DNA from: Gaiellasilicea sp963765705
Lineage (GTDB): Bacteria; Actinomycetota; Thermoleophilia; Gaiellales; Gaiellaceae
NCBI GenBank assembly: GCA_963765705.1
Contig: CAVXXJ010000011.1
Span: 310,001-374,000, forward strand
Direction of reading: 5' to 3'
DNA length: 64,000 nt
The position numbers and the translations under genes were made by a program. Under the pieces are notes generated by a model that was not told where the DNA came from, searched no databases, and saw only the letters and a program-made list of their open reading frames with translations. This document shows, one piece after another, positions 35,939-44,568 of the stretch. Position 1 is the first letter of the stretch. Each line of letters opens with the position of its first letter.

Positions 35939-38031
35939 ATGAAAGCCAGGACCCGACATCTCGGGCTCCGTCGCGTCGTCGGGATCGGGGTGCTCGCGCT
36001 CGTCGTGGTGTTCGCGCCGGCAGCTGCAGCGAACGGCCCGGAGAACGCCGCGAAGGCGCTGCAGCCGATCGACAAGCAGAGCTGGGTCGATCAGGGCGAG
36101 CTCACCTGGGCCGACTACGTACCCGTTCCGGATCGTAATCCCGCGTACTACGAACCCGCTACGGCCGGCACGGAGTCGCAGTACCGCACCGCGATCGTCC
36201 TCGTCGACTTCCCGGATCAGCCGTTCCTGATCAGCCAGCCTCCGGGATCGCACCCGTTCGGCAATCCGCAGCCGGGCTGGACGCCGATTGCACCCGCCGG
36301 GGTACGCCAGTGGATGCACGACTACTACTCGAAACCGAACCAGTTCAACGGCGGCATGACCTTGAACAGCTACTGGCTCGAGGACACGCACGGCCGGATC
36401 GGCGTCGAGCCGACGACGTTCGGGCCGTACACGATGCCCGCCGACCTGCACGAGTTCGGCCTCGGGCAGTTCAACGGCAACCTCGGCTCGCAGGCCGACT
36501 CCAGTTGCCCGGCAGGTGACACGTGCAACCGCGACATCCGGGTCGCCGCAGGTGCGCTCTGGCGCGCCGACATCGGCTGCTCGACGACGCTGTGCGGCTA
36601 CGACAACATCTTCTACGTCACTGCGGGCCACGACGAGTCGTCGACCTGGCAGGAGTTCGGCGAGATGCTGTGGGAGACGCGCGATGAGGTTCCGGCCGCC
36701 TTCGGGCCTCCGGGAGCAGCCAACGGCCCGGTGCTGAACGCGGCCGGCAACCCGATCCCGAACTGGGCCCCCACCCGCTACGTGCCGTGGACGTCCTGGC
36801 GCGCGGCCTCGAACCACTGGCCGAACGCGGGCGGCGGCAGCTCGACACAGGCGGAGAGCTCGGGCCAGAGCGTGTTCGCGCACGAGTTCAGCCACCTGCG
36901 CGGCCTGCCGGACAACTACAACAACCCGTTCGGCGACACCGACCGCAACTACACCGGCTACTGGGAGATGATGAGCCGCGGCACCTTCAACGGCCCCGGT
37001 GGCACCCACAACCGGTGGCAGATCCCGAACGCGGGCGGCTCGGCCCTCGGGCCGCACCACATGCTCCACTTCAAGAACCGACTCAACACGGCCACGAGCA
37101 CCATCCTCGCGCCGGACGAGCAGGTTTTCCTGGAGCGGAACACGCTCGCGACACAGGGCGTGGCCGTGATCGAGATGCAGGCCCGCTCATCCGTGCCGGA
37201 GGACGGCGAGCTGGTCGGGGTCACGGTCAACTTCGGAACCGGCGGCGACGCGGCCGGCACCTGTGCGAACCAGGGCTACACGGGCGACCAGCTCTTCTAC
37301 TGCCCGAACCGGTCCGGCAGCTACACGGCCTACCGGCTCGAGGTGGTCGACCCGGTAGGGAACGACTCGTACACGCCCGGCCACGGTGTGCTGCTGTCGA
37401 AGAGCCGCACGAGCGGGACGCCGAACGTCTGGCTGATCGACCCGAATCCGCAGGACATCGGGATGATCGACTTCTACCGGCCGGACGGGACGCCCGTGGC
37501 GGTCGTGCGTGGCGACCCGCGCCAGCTCAACGACGCGACATTCCACGCGGGCACGAACTCCGAGAGCGAGTACGAGTACGTGGACACGTTCAACAAGCTC
37601 CACTTCTACGTGATCGACACGTGGCGCGACGAGGACAAGGTGCTCCGGTACCAGGTGGCCGTCCGGCGCTACGACAACGGCGACCCGTTCCTGCGCGGCG
37701 TCACGCTCGCCAAGCCCACCAAGGCAGGGCTCGCCGGCGCCGGCGACGGTGTGCTCAAGACGTGCACGTTCCCGCTCAGGAACACCGGGACTGCCGGAGC
37801 AGCGCCGTTCGACCAGGACGTCTACCGCGTCTCGGCGACGTCGAGCAGCGCCGACTGGACGCTGACGCTCCCGAACGCGCTCGCAGCCGCAAAGGCGGGC
37901 GAGCTCGTGAAGGTGCGCGTTCATGCGGGTCCGGCGCGACCGGCGCCGCCACGACGACGGTGACGCTGACGGCCACGTCGGAGAGCGACCCCTCGAAGAC
38001 GGCCACGCGGACGTGCGACCTCCAGGCGTGA
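35939..38031 (+). CDS. Secreted M6-family metalloprotease (immune-inhibitor-A-like), frameshifted near end
   Basis: This large secreted peptidase has a signal peptide (MKARTRHLGL then VVGIGVLALVVVFAPAAA). The zinc site HEFSHLRGLPD (His315, Glu316, His319, Asp325) matches the HExxHxxGxxD of immune inhibitor A. Upstream is the M6-like TAIVLVDFPDQPFLISQPPG. C-terminal regions include YTPGHGVLLSKSRTSG and a CARDB-like beta domain. A lost G near 37923-37926 breaks the frame; correcting it gives the end TATRTCDLQA at 38031. ATG 35939 starts the signal peptide; it is preceded by GAAAGGAAGGCG. A terminator hairpin follows at 38068. Extracellular proteolysis is the predicted role. Confidence 0.88.
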
Positions 38032-38067
38032 GCCCGGAGAGAACGTCGTAGGCACGTGGTAGGCACG

Positions 38068-38093
38068 GAGCGGGGCCCGAAAGGGCCCCGCTC
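38068..38093 (+). terminator. Strong hairpin terminator after the M6 protease
   Basis: GAGCGGGGCCC (38068-38078), loop GAAA, GGGCCCCGCTC (38083-38093) is an eleven-bp perfect stem with a stable tetraloop. It lies 36 bases after the protease stop and immediately before the next gene. Confidence 0.75.
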
Positions 38094-38112
38094 TCCGTCT
38101 AGGCTGCGCTTT

Positions 38113-38658
38113 GTGCGCCGCTGCCTCGTTCTCCTGACGTTGCTCGCGCTCGCCGGCTGCGGCGGCGACGACGAGGTCGCGGGCGGCGTCGCCGATCTGC
38201 CCGGGCCGGTACCCGCGGGAGTCGAGTTCGCCGAGCCACCCGCGTCGGCGCTGCCGGCGCCCGAGTTCGAGGCCGAGCTCGTCGACGGCACGGCTGTCCG
38301 AGGCTCCGAGCTGTGGGCCGAGCGGCCGCTCCTCTTCGTCTTCACCGCGAGCTACTGCCAGCGCTGCCATGAGATCCACCGCGCCGCGGCGGAGGCGGTC
38401 GAGGGCTTCGACGGCGCTGCCGGCGTCGTGGGGATGCTCGGCGAGGACGACGCCTCCGCGGGCGCGGAGTACGCCGACGAGCTCGATCTCGGCCACCCGG
38501 TCGCCGTGGCGAGCGAACAGGTTTGGCGCAGCTACGCGGCGCGCGAGCCGGGGCTCGTCGTCCTCGTCGCGCGCGGTGGCAAGGTCGTCCGGGGCTGGCC
38601 GACGGGCGTGAGTGCGGCCGAGCTCGAGGCCGCGCTCGACGACCTGATCGTGCCGTGA
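38113..38658 (+). CDS. Thioredoxin-like lipoprotein
   Basis: The GTG-started 181-residue protein has a lipoprotein signal (RRCLVLLTLLALAGC). A thioredoxin-type fold follows with the redox pair Cys-Gln-Arg-Cys in FTASYCQRCHEIHRAAAEAV, then GVVGMLGEDDASAGAEYADE and GLVVLVARGGKVVRGWPTG. This resembles TlpA/ResA-like periplasmic thiol-disulfide carriers, with CQRC in place of the usual CPPC. It is followed with a GTGA overlap by a second lipoprotein. The role may be oxidative folding or haem delivery; this is inferred. Confidence 0.82.
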   Translation: MRRCLVLLTLLALAGCGGDDEVAGGVADLPGPVPAGVEFAEPPASALPAPEFEAELVDGTAVRGSELWAERPLLFVFTASYCQRCHEIHRAAAEAVEGFDGAAGVVGMLGEDDASAGAEYADELDLGHPVAVASEQVWRSYAAREPGLVVLVARGGKVVRGWPTGVSAAELEAALDDLIVP

Positions 38659-39073
38659 GCCGCGTCGCCGTGCTTCTCGCCGCCCTTGCCGCCCTCGCCG
38701 GCTGCGGCGGCGGCTCCGACGTCGAGGCCAGGCTGACGATCGTCGTCCCGGACAACAACATCCGCGAGGAGGGCGCGGAGTGCGCGGGGGCGCGGCCGTT
38801 CCGGGCGATCCACCGCGGCACCGCCTTCACGGTCGAGGACGGAAGCGGCGCCGTCGTCGCCGAGGGCGAGCTGCCTGCCGGCGTGGCAACCAACGCCGAT
38901 CCGACGATCGACTGGGAGGACGAGCTGATCCCACGGTCTGCACCTTCGACGTCGAGATCCGCCTGCCGGAGCGCGCCCGCTACCGGCTCGTTCTGCCGGA
39001 GGCGCTGCCGCTCGAGTTCGACCGCGCGCTGCTCGATCGCGACGAGCCGTTACAGCTCGTGCTCTCCGGCTAG
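38655..39073 (+). CDS. Small lipoprotein, frameshifted
   Basis: Coupled by GTGA to the thioredoxin-like gene. The N-terminus (VAVLLAALAALAGCGGG) is a lipobox signal. The mature domain is beta-rich: DVEARLTIVVPDNNIREEGA, FRAIHRGTAFTVEDGSG, then after a lost C near 38930 TVCTFDVEIRLPERARYRLV and FDRALLDRDEPLQLVLSG. I recognise no named family. Pairing with a thiol-redox lipoprotein suggests a shared envelope role. It converges with the damaged GNAT gene. Confidence 0.72.
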
Positions 39074-39441
39074 AGGGTAAAGCCGCTGCCAGAGGTCGAC
39101 CGCCGGGCCGAGCTCGCGGAAGCGGTCGAGAGCGTGCCGGTACATGAATGTCGCCCAGCCCTGGCCCGCGCGCCCGGCCGCGACCGCGTTAGCCGAAGAC
39201 CGCCCTCGTCCAGCACCCACACCTGCTCGGGATGCTCCGCGTAGAGCCGCCTGTTCTGCGCGGCCTTCCGTTCCTCCCATGTCTGCCCGGGGTCCGCCTG
39301 CACCGTCTCGTAGAGATCCTCGCCGAGCACCGAGACGAAGCTCTCCTGGGTCGCGGAGTAGCCGGCGCTGGTGAGCGCGTCGATCGCGGGCAGATCGTCG
39401 TCGCGCGCTTCGCGGAGCACGACGCCGTCACGCCCTGCCAC
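39050..39441 (-). pseudogene. GNAT acetyltransferase fragment with apparent internal deletion
   Basis: The N-terminus (GVVLREARDDDLPAIDALTS, AGYSATQESFVSVLGEDLYE, QVWVLDEGGVFG) looks like a GNAT domain. In another frame further on, NAVAAGRAGQGWATFMYRHA with LDRFRELG matches the acetyl-CoA-binding loop and following helix. The segment that should join them (strand 4, about 15-20 residues) is missing as well as the frame, near 39185-39195. So this is more than a one-base error, and I call it a probable pseudogene. The frame would start at ATG 39441 and end at 39050, overlapping the lipoprotein on the other strand. Confidence 0.5.
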
Positions 39442-39456
39442 CGTCTTGGGGCCGGG

Positions 39457-41127
39457 TCACGCGCGGACGAGCGGCTTGTACTTGATCCGGTGCGGCTCCA
39501 GCGCTTCGGCGCCGCGGGTCTCCTTCACCCAGGCCGCGTACTCCTCGTAGCTGCCCTCGTACCACGTCACCTGGCTGTCGCCCTCGAACGCGAGGATGTG
39601 GGTCGCGATCCGGTCGAGGAACCAGCGATCATGGCTGATCACGACAGCGCAGCCGGCGAAGTCGAGCAGCGCGTCCTCGAGCGCCCGCAGCGTGTCGACG
39701 TCGAGGTCGTTGGTCGGCTCGTCGAGCAGGAGCACGTTGCCGCCGCTGCGGAGCAGCTTCGCGAGGTGGACGCGGTTCCGCTCGCCACCCGAGAGGTCGC
39801 TCACCCGCTTCTGCTGGTCGGAGCCCCTGAAGTTGAACCAGGAGACGTACTGGCGCGAGTTCACTTCCTTCTTGCCGAGCTCGATGATGTCGTGGTTGCC
39901 GGAGATCTCCTTCCAGACCGTGTTCTCCGGGGTCAGGTCGGCGCGGGCCTGGTCGACGTAGGCGAGCTCGACCGTCTCGCCGATCCGGAGCGCGCCCGAG
40001 TCGGGCTGCTCCTCGCCGGCGATCATCCGGAAGAGCGTCGTCTTGCCGGCGCCGTTCGGGCCGATCACGCCGACGATCCCGCCGGGCGGCAGCGAGAACG
40101 TCATGTCCTCGACGAGCAGCCGGTCGCCGAAGCCCTTCGCGACGTGGTCGGCGTCGACGACGATGTCGCCGAGGCGCGGTCCGGCCGGGATGTGGATCTC
40201 GACCTTGTCGAGCTTGACGTTCTGGTCGTCGGCGAGCAGCTTCTCGTAGGAGGTGACGCGCGCCTTTGCCTTGTCGTGTCGCGCCTTCGGGCTCATCCGC
40301 ACCCACTCGAGCTCGCGCGCGAGCGTGCGGCGGCGCGCCGACTCGGTCTTCTCCTCGATCGCGAGCCGGACCTGCTTCTGCTCGAGCCAGGAGGAGTAGT
40401 TGCCCTGGAACGGGAGCCCCTTGCCGCGGTCGAGCTCGAGGATCCAGCCGGCGACGTTGTCCAGGAAGTACCGGTCATGGGTGACGGCGACGACGGTGCC
40501 CTTGTACTGCTCGAGGAAGCGCTCGAGCCAGGCGACCGACTCGGCGTCGAGGTGGTTCGTCGGCTCGTCGAGGAGCAGCAGGTCCGGCGACGAGAGCAGC
40601 ACCCGCGCCAGCGCGACGCGGCGGCGCTCACCGCCGGAGAGCGAGGTGACGTCGCGGTCGCCCTCCGGGAGCCGGAGCGCGTCCATCGCGCGGTCGAGCG
40701 TCGCCTCGAGCGACCAGGCGTCGTGGCGGTCGACGAGCTCCTGCACCTTCGACTGCTCTTCGAGCAGCGCGTCGAAGTCCGCGTCCGGCTCGGCGAACCG
40801 GGCCGAGACGGCGTTGAAGCGGTCGAGCAGGTCGCGCAGCTCGCGCACGCCGTCCTCGACGTTCTCGCGCACGGTCTTCTCGGGATCGAGCTCGGGCTCC
40901 TGGGCGAGCATGCCGACCGTCGCGCCGGGAGCCAGCTCGGCGACGCCGCTCGACGGCTCCTCGAGCCCGGCCATGATCCGCAGCAGCGTCGACTTGCCGG
41001 CGCCGTTCGGGCCGAGCACGCCGATCTTCGCCCCGGGCAGGAACGACAGCGAGATGTTGGCCAGCACCTGGCGGTCGGAGCCGTAGAACTTGTCGGCCCG
41101 GTACATCGTGAACACGTAGTCGCTCAT
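39457..41127 (-). CDS. ettA: ABC-F protein EttA (energy-dependent translational throttle)
   Basis: The 556-residue protein has two ABC ATPase domains, each with Walker A (LGPNGAGKSTLLRIMAGLEE and IGPNGAGKTTLFRMIAGEE) and signature (LSGGERRRVALARVLLSSPD and LSGGERNRVHLAKLLRSGGN), joined by a charged linker with the ABC-F segment RTLARELEWVRMSPKARHDK. No membrane helices are present. EttA binds the ribosomal E site and gates elongation according to ATP/ADP. Length and ends (MSDYVFTMYRADKFYG and HRIKYKPLVR) match the EttA subfamily. The gene stands alone and is intact. Confidence 0.95.
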   Translation of the reverse strand: MSDYVFTMYRADKFYGSDRQVLANISLSFLPGAKIGVLGPNGAGKSTLLRIMAGLEEPSSGVAELAPGATVGMLAQEPELDPEKTVRENVEDGVRELRDLLDRFNAVSARFAEPDADFDALLEEQSKVQELVDRHDAWSLEATLDRAMDALRLPEGDRDVTSLSGGERRRVALARVLLSSPDLLLLDEPTNHLDAESVAWLERFLEQYKGTVVAVTHDRYFLDNVAGWILELDRGKGLPFQGNYSSWLEQKQVRLAIEEKTESARRRTLARELEWVRMSPKARHDKAKARVTSYEKLLADDQNVKLDKVEIHIPAGPRLGDIVVDADHVAKGFGDRLLVEDMTFSLPPGGIVGVIGPNGAGKTTLFRMIAGEEQPDSGALRIGETVELAYVDQARADLTPENTVWKEISGNHDIIELGKKEVNSRQYVSWFNFRGSDQQKRVSDLSGGERNRVHLAKLLRSGGNVLLLDEPTNDLDVDTLRALEDALLDFAGCAVVISHDRWFLDRIATHILAFEGDSQVTWYEGSYEEYAAWVKETRGAEALEPHRIKYKPLVRA

Positions 41128-41165
41128 CGCTCCGGCAGGCGCACGATAGCCATAGGCTGCGCGGG

Positions 41166-41620
41166 ATGCCCGAGCTGACCTTCGAGGACTTCGAGCCCGG
41201 CCAGGTGGTCGAGCTCGGCAGCGTGAGCGTGACCGAGGACGAGATCGTCGAGTTCGCGCGCCAGTACGACCCGCAGCCGTTCCACGTCGACCCGGAGGCC
41301 GCGAAGGAGTCCGTCTTCGGCGGGCTGATCGCGAGCGGCTGGCACACCGGCGCGATGTGGATGCGCCTCTACGTCGACTCGATGCTCGGCTCGCGTCGGC
41401 TCAGGGCTCGCCCGGGATCGAGGAGCTGCGCTGGCTCGCGCCCGTCCGGCCCGGCGACACGCTGCACGGGCGGCTGACCGTGCTGGAGACGACGCCCTCC
41501 GAGCGGCGGCCCGATCGCGGCACCGTCCGGATCCGGGGCGAGATGGTCAACCAGGACGGCGTCACCGTGCTCTCGATGGTCTCGCGCGGCCACTTCGCGT
41601 CCCGTAAGCTTTCGAGATGA
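41166..41620 (+). CDS. MaoC-family hot-dog dehydratase, frameshifted
   Basis: This hot-dog fold protein of about 150 residues reads LTFEDFEPGQVVELGSVSVT, DEIVEFARQYDPQPFHVDPE and then GLIASGWHTGAMWMRLYVDS. The catalytic Asp-His pair of MaoC enoyl-CoA hydratases is in DPQPFHVDP. After a lost G near 41395 the second half continues SAQGSPGIEELRWLAPVRPG and DTLHGRLTVLETTPSERRPD. Such proteins hydrate enoyl-CoA in fatty acid or polyhydroxyalkanoate metabolism. ATG 41166 diverges from ettA; the stop overlaps the LON gene start (ATGA). Confidence 0.85.
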
Positions 41621-42232
41621 GCGAGCTCGGCCTCTTTCCGCTCGGGATCGTGCTGCTCCCGTCGGAGCAGATCCCGCTGCACATCTTCGAGGAGCGCTAC
41701 CAGGAGCTGATCGGCGAATGCCTCGCCGAGGAGCGCGAGTTCGGGCTGATCTACGCCGACGACGACGGCCTGCGCGAGATCGGCACGCTCGCGGCCGTCA
41801 CCGAGGTGCTCGACCGCTTCGACGACGGCCGGCTCAACGTCGTCGTCGAGGGCAGGGAGCGGTTCCGCCTGCTCGAGCTGACGGAGGGCCGCTCCTTCCA
41901 GACCGGTCTCGTCGAGCCGATCGAGGACGAGAACGACGTCGCCGATCCGGAGGACTCCGAGCACGCGCTCGAGCTCTTCCACCGCCTCGTCGAGCTGACC
42001 GGAGCCGAGGTGGAGGAGCCGCGGCTCTCCGCCGAGCAGCTCTCGTTCGAGCTCGCCGGCCGGTTCGAGTTCGCGCCGGACCTGAAGCAGAAGCTGCTGC
42101 AGCTCACCTCCGAGCGCGCAGCGCATGCACCTGCTCGCGGAGCTGCTCGCCGGAGCGGCGACCGCCGTCGAGCGCGAGCGCGAGATCGCAGAGCGCGCAC
42201 ACGGCAACGGCAAGGTCGACCCCCGGCCCTGA
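41617..42232 (+). CDS. LON substrate-binding-domain protein, frameshifted
   Basis: A stand-alone LON N-terminal domain protein of about 204 residues: LGLFPLGIVLLPSEQIPLHI, FEERYQELIGECLAEEREFG and DGRLNVVVEGRERFRLLELT, with a helical C-terminus. The expected end MHLLAELLAGAATAVERE and AERAHGNGKVDPRP is in another frame, so an indel lies near 42118-42125; the true stop is TGA 42230-42232. There is no protease domain, so it is a LonN-only protein of unknown role. It is coupled to the MaoC gene and lies just upstream of sufS. Confidence 0.85.
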
Positions 42233-42248
42233 CACGTACCATGGCAGC

Positions 42249-43495
42249 GTGGCCGTAACCGCCCGTCCCAAGCTCGACGCCGAGCGCCTCCGCGCCGACT
42301 TCGCCTACCTCGAGGAGCTCGTCGAACGGGAAGCCGCTCGCGTACCTCGACTCGGCCTCGTCGACGCAGAAGCCGCGCCAGGTGCTCGACGCGATGCGCG
42401 AGTTCTACGAGCACTCGTACGCGAACGTCCACCGCGGCGTCTACCGGCTCGCCGAGCGGGCGACCGAGGGCTACGAGGGCGCCCGCGAGAAGGTGCGCGC
42501 GTTCCTCAACGCGCCGGCGGCGCGCGAGATCGTGTTCACGCGGAGCGCGACCGAGGCGCTCAACCTCGTCGCGTACGCCTGGGGGCACGACAACCTCGGC
42601 CCCGGCGACGTCGTCGTGATCACCGAGCTCGAGCACCACTCGAACTTCGTCCCGTGGCAGTTCATCGCCAACCGCACCGGCGCCAGCTTCAAGCACATCC
42701 CGATCGACGACCAGGGCGAGCTCCAGCTCGACGTGCTCGACGAGATCGCCGCGTCCGGAAACGTCAAGGTGGTCGCGAACAACCTCGTCTCCAACTCGCT
42801 CGGCACGATCAACCCGATCGAGAAGCTCGTCGGCGTGGGCGCACGAGCAGGGCGCGATCATGGTCGTCGACGCCGCCCAGGCCGCGCCGCACCGGGAGAT
42901 CGACGTGCAGGCGCTCGGCTGCGACTTCCTCGCGCTCTCGTCGCACAAGCTCTGCGGGCCGAGCGGCATCGGCGCGCTCTGGGGCCGGCCGGAGCTGCTC
43001 GAGAAGATGTCCCCGTTCAACCTCGGCGGCGAGATGATCCGCTCGGTCGCGCTCGACCGGACGAGCTGGAACGAGCTGCCGTACAAGTTCGAGGCCGGCA
43101 CGCCCGCGATCGCGGAGGCGTTCGGCTTCGGCGCCGCGATCGACTACCTGAACGAGATCGGCCTCGACGCGATCGAGGCGCACGAGCACGAGCTGACCGC
43201 GTACGCCCTCGGCCGGCTCGCCGAGCTCGACTGGATCCGCCTCTTCGGCCCGCCCGTCGGCCGGCGCGCCGGCATCGTCTCGTTCGAGGTCGAGGGCATC
43301 CACCCGCACGACGTGGCGCAGATCCTCGACTGGGAAGGCGTTGCCGTCCGCGCCGGGCACCACTGCACGCAGCCGCTGATGACGCGGCTCGGCGTCTCGG
43401 CGACGACCCGCGCGAGCTTCTACCTCTACACGATCCCCGAGGAGATCGACCGGCTCGTGGACGGGCTGCACAAGGTCAAGAAGAACCTCGGTTGA
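42249..43495 (+). CDS. sufS: Cysteine desulfurase SufS, frameshifted
   Basis: A group II PLP-dependent cysteine desulfurase supplying sulfur to SufU/SufBCD. Visible are YLDSASSTQKPRQVLDAMRE, TRSATEALNLVAYAWG, ITELEHHSNFVPWQ and VVDAAQAAPHREIDVQAL, then the PLP lysine in LALSSHKLCGPSGIGALWG. The nucleophilic cysteine is in VAVRAGHHCTQPLM, in the extended loop. Two frame changes, near 42322 and 42838, are needed. The start is GTG 42249 (AVTARPKLDAERLRADF). It lies 16 bases from the LON gene stop and nine bases upstream of sufU. Confidence 0.93.
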
Positions 43496-43503
43496 GATGA
43501 TCG

Positions 43504-43933
43504 ATGAGCGAGTTCGACCAGCTGTACCGCGAGGTCATCCTCGACCACTACAAGAACCCGCGCGGGCACGGGCTGCTCGACGCGCCCGACGGCGCTGGCC
43601 GAGGGCCAGAACCCGCTGTGCGGCGACGAGGTGACCGTCTCGGTGCGCTTCGACGGCGACACGATCGCCGACGTCGGCTTCGAGGGCCGCGGCTGCGCGA
43701 TCTCGCAGGCGGCGACGTCGATGCTGACCGAGCTCGTCGTCGGCCGCAACGCGGACGAGATCGCGCGGATGCCGAAGGAGGAGCTGCTGGAGGAGATCGG
43801 GATCCCGCTCTCGCCGGTGCGGCTCAAGTGCGCGATCCTCGGCCTCGGCGTCCTCAAGGTCGCGCTGCACAAGTCGAAGGGCACGCCGCTGCCGGACGAG
43901 TGGACGCAGGGCGACGACCTGACGATCTCGTAG
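43504..43933 (+). CDS. sufU: SufU sulfur-transfer scaffold, frameshifted
   Basis: SufU accepts the persulfide from SufS and passes it to SufBCD. It has the three conserved cysteines in EGQNPLCGDEVTV, GRGCAISQAATSMLTELV and VRLKCAILGLGVLKVALH, and the N-terminal LYREVILDHYKNPRGHG. One base is missing near 43598. The 18-residue insertion between the second and third Cys that distinguishes SufU from IscU is present (VVGRNADEIARMPKEELLEE). It overlaps the Rieske start by one base. Confidence 0.93.
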
Positions 43934-44247
43934 TGGCCGTCACGGTCGACGTCTGCCCGGTCGAGGAGCTGCCGCCGGGGCACGTGAAGATCGTCTGGTC
44001 GGGCCCGCTCGCGATCGGCGTCTACAACTGCGGCGGCAAGCTCTACGCGCTCGAGGACCGCTGCTCGCACGACGACGGCCCGCTCTGCGAGGGCGACTGG
44101 GACGAGGACGAGTGCATCGCGACCTGCCCCCGGCACGGCGCGCGCTTCGACATCACCACCGGCCGTCCGCTCAGCCTGCCGGCCTACGAGCCTGTCGAGA
44201 CCTACCCGGTCCGGGTCGACGACGGCTGGGTTCGTGTCGACGTCTAG
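43933..44247 (+). CDS. Rieske-type [2Fe-2S] ferredoxin
   Basis: The 104-residue soluble Rieske domain has both ligand boxes, Cys-Ser-His in LEDRCSHDDGPLCEG and Cys-Pro-Arg-His in ATCPRHGARFDI. It resembles the small ferredoxin subunits of nitrite reductase (NirD) or ring-hydroxylating systems. It follows sufSU with a shared base (TAG/GTG), so it is probably made with its own cluster-delivery machinery. No partner oxygenase or reductase is adjacent. The 3' end is followed directly by the RNA locus. Confidence 0.9.
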   Translation: MAVTVDVCPVEELPPGHVKIVWSGPLAIGVYNCGGKLYALEDRCSHDDGPLCEGDWDEDECIATCPRHGARFDITTGRPLSLPAYEPVETYPVRVDDGWVRVDV

Positions 44248-44294
44248 GCCGCCTGCTACATTCTGATTAACCGCGGAAAGGAGGTGGTCCGGCA

Positions 44295-44336
44295 GTGGAG
44301 ATTTCCAGTACGGGCAGTGGAGGTGCTAGCCGGTAG
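44295..44336 (+). CDS. 13-codon ORF with exceptional Shine-Dalgarno
   Basis: GTG 44295 starts a 13-codon frame, VEISSTGSGGASR, ending TAG 44334-44336. Four bases upstream ends AAAGGAGGTGGTCC, which pairs with the whole anti-Shine-Dalgarno tail of 16S rRNA apart from one G-U. Spacing from GGAGG to GTG is about ten bases. The peptide is Ser/Gly-rich with no clear family. It may be a leader peptide, a true micro-protein or just a ribosome-binding decoy; the sequence alone cannot say. Confidence 0.45.
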   Translation: MEISSTGSGGASR

Positions 44337-44473
44337 GGACGTGCCCCTAGGACCTGCAAGGGGAATCGTCTAGCCAGCGTAGGGGGCTCGCGGCAGTGTC
44401 TTCGGACGACTGCAACCGCGCCGCTTCAGTAGCAGGAAGCGTCCCTCCCAATACAGGCTGGTACCGAAGGACT

Positions 44474-44497
44474 GAAGGGCTGCGAGAGCGGCCCTTC
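44474..44497 (+). terminator. Rho-independent terminator of the RNA locus
   Basis: GAAGGGC (44474-44480), loop of ten bases, GCCCTTC (44491-44497), then TTCTGTTCTC. It ends the structured RNA before the minus-strand epimerase. Beyond it, 44535-44559 resembles part of the GCGCAAG repeat; the rest to 44568 shows nothing else. Confidence 0.75.
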
Positions 44498-44568
44498 TTC
44501 TGTTCTCAGTCGCGCGCTAAACCCCGTCGAGGCCAGGGTCGCTTCGCTCCCGGACTCGTCACCCGAGG

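Larger units (their letters stand above)
44257..44497 (+). ncRNA. Candidate structured RNA with terminator
   Basis: This locus lies in a 321-base region without a conventional protein gene (44248-44568). It begins with an extended -10-like TGCTACATT (44254-44262) and ends in a terminator at 44474-44497. Between lie a 16S-anti-SD-complementary AAAGGAGGTGGTCC (44277-44290), a 13-codon ORF (44295-44336), a stem GCGGCAGTGTC (44390-44400)/UUCG/GACGACTGC-AACCGC, and CGCTTC/GAAGCG (44422-44427 and 44436-44441). It does not carry the landmarks of tmRNA, RNase P or SRP RNA that I would recognise. The transcript, if real, would be about 230 bases. Its function is unknown. Confidence 0.6.

Noticed and set aside
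44277..44290. Fragment of the 16S rRNA 3' end
   Set aside because: The sequence is the complement of the anti-SD, not the rRNA itself, and no rRNA sequence adjoins it.
44248..44568. tmRNA, RNase P RNA or SRP RNA
   Set aside because: No tRNA-like ends or Ala-Ala tag, no GAAAGUCC-type P RNA core, and no GGAAGGAAGCAGCC-type SRP loop could be found.
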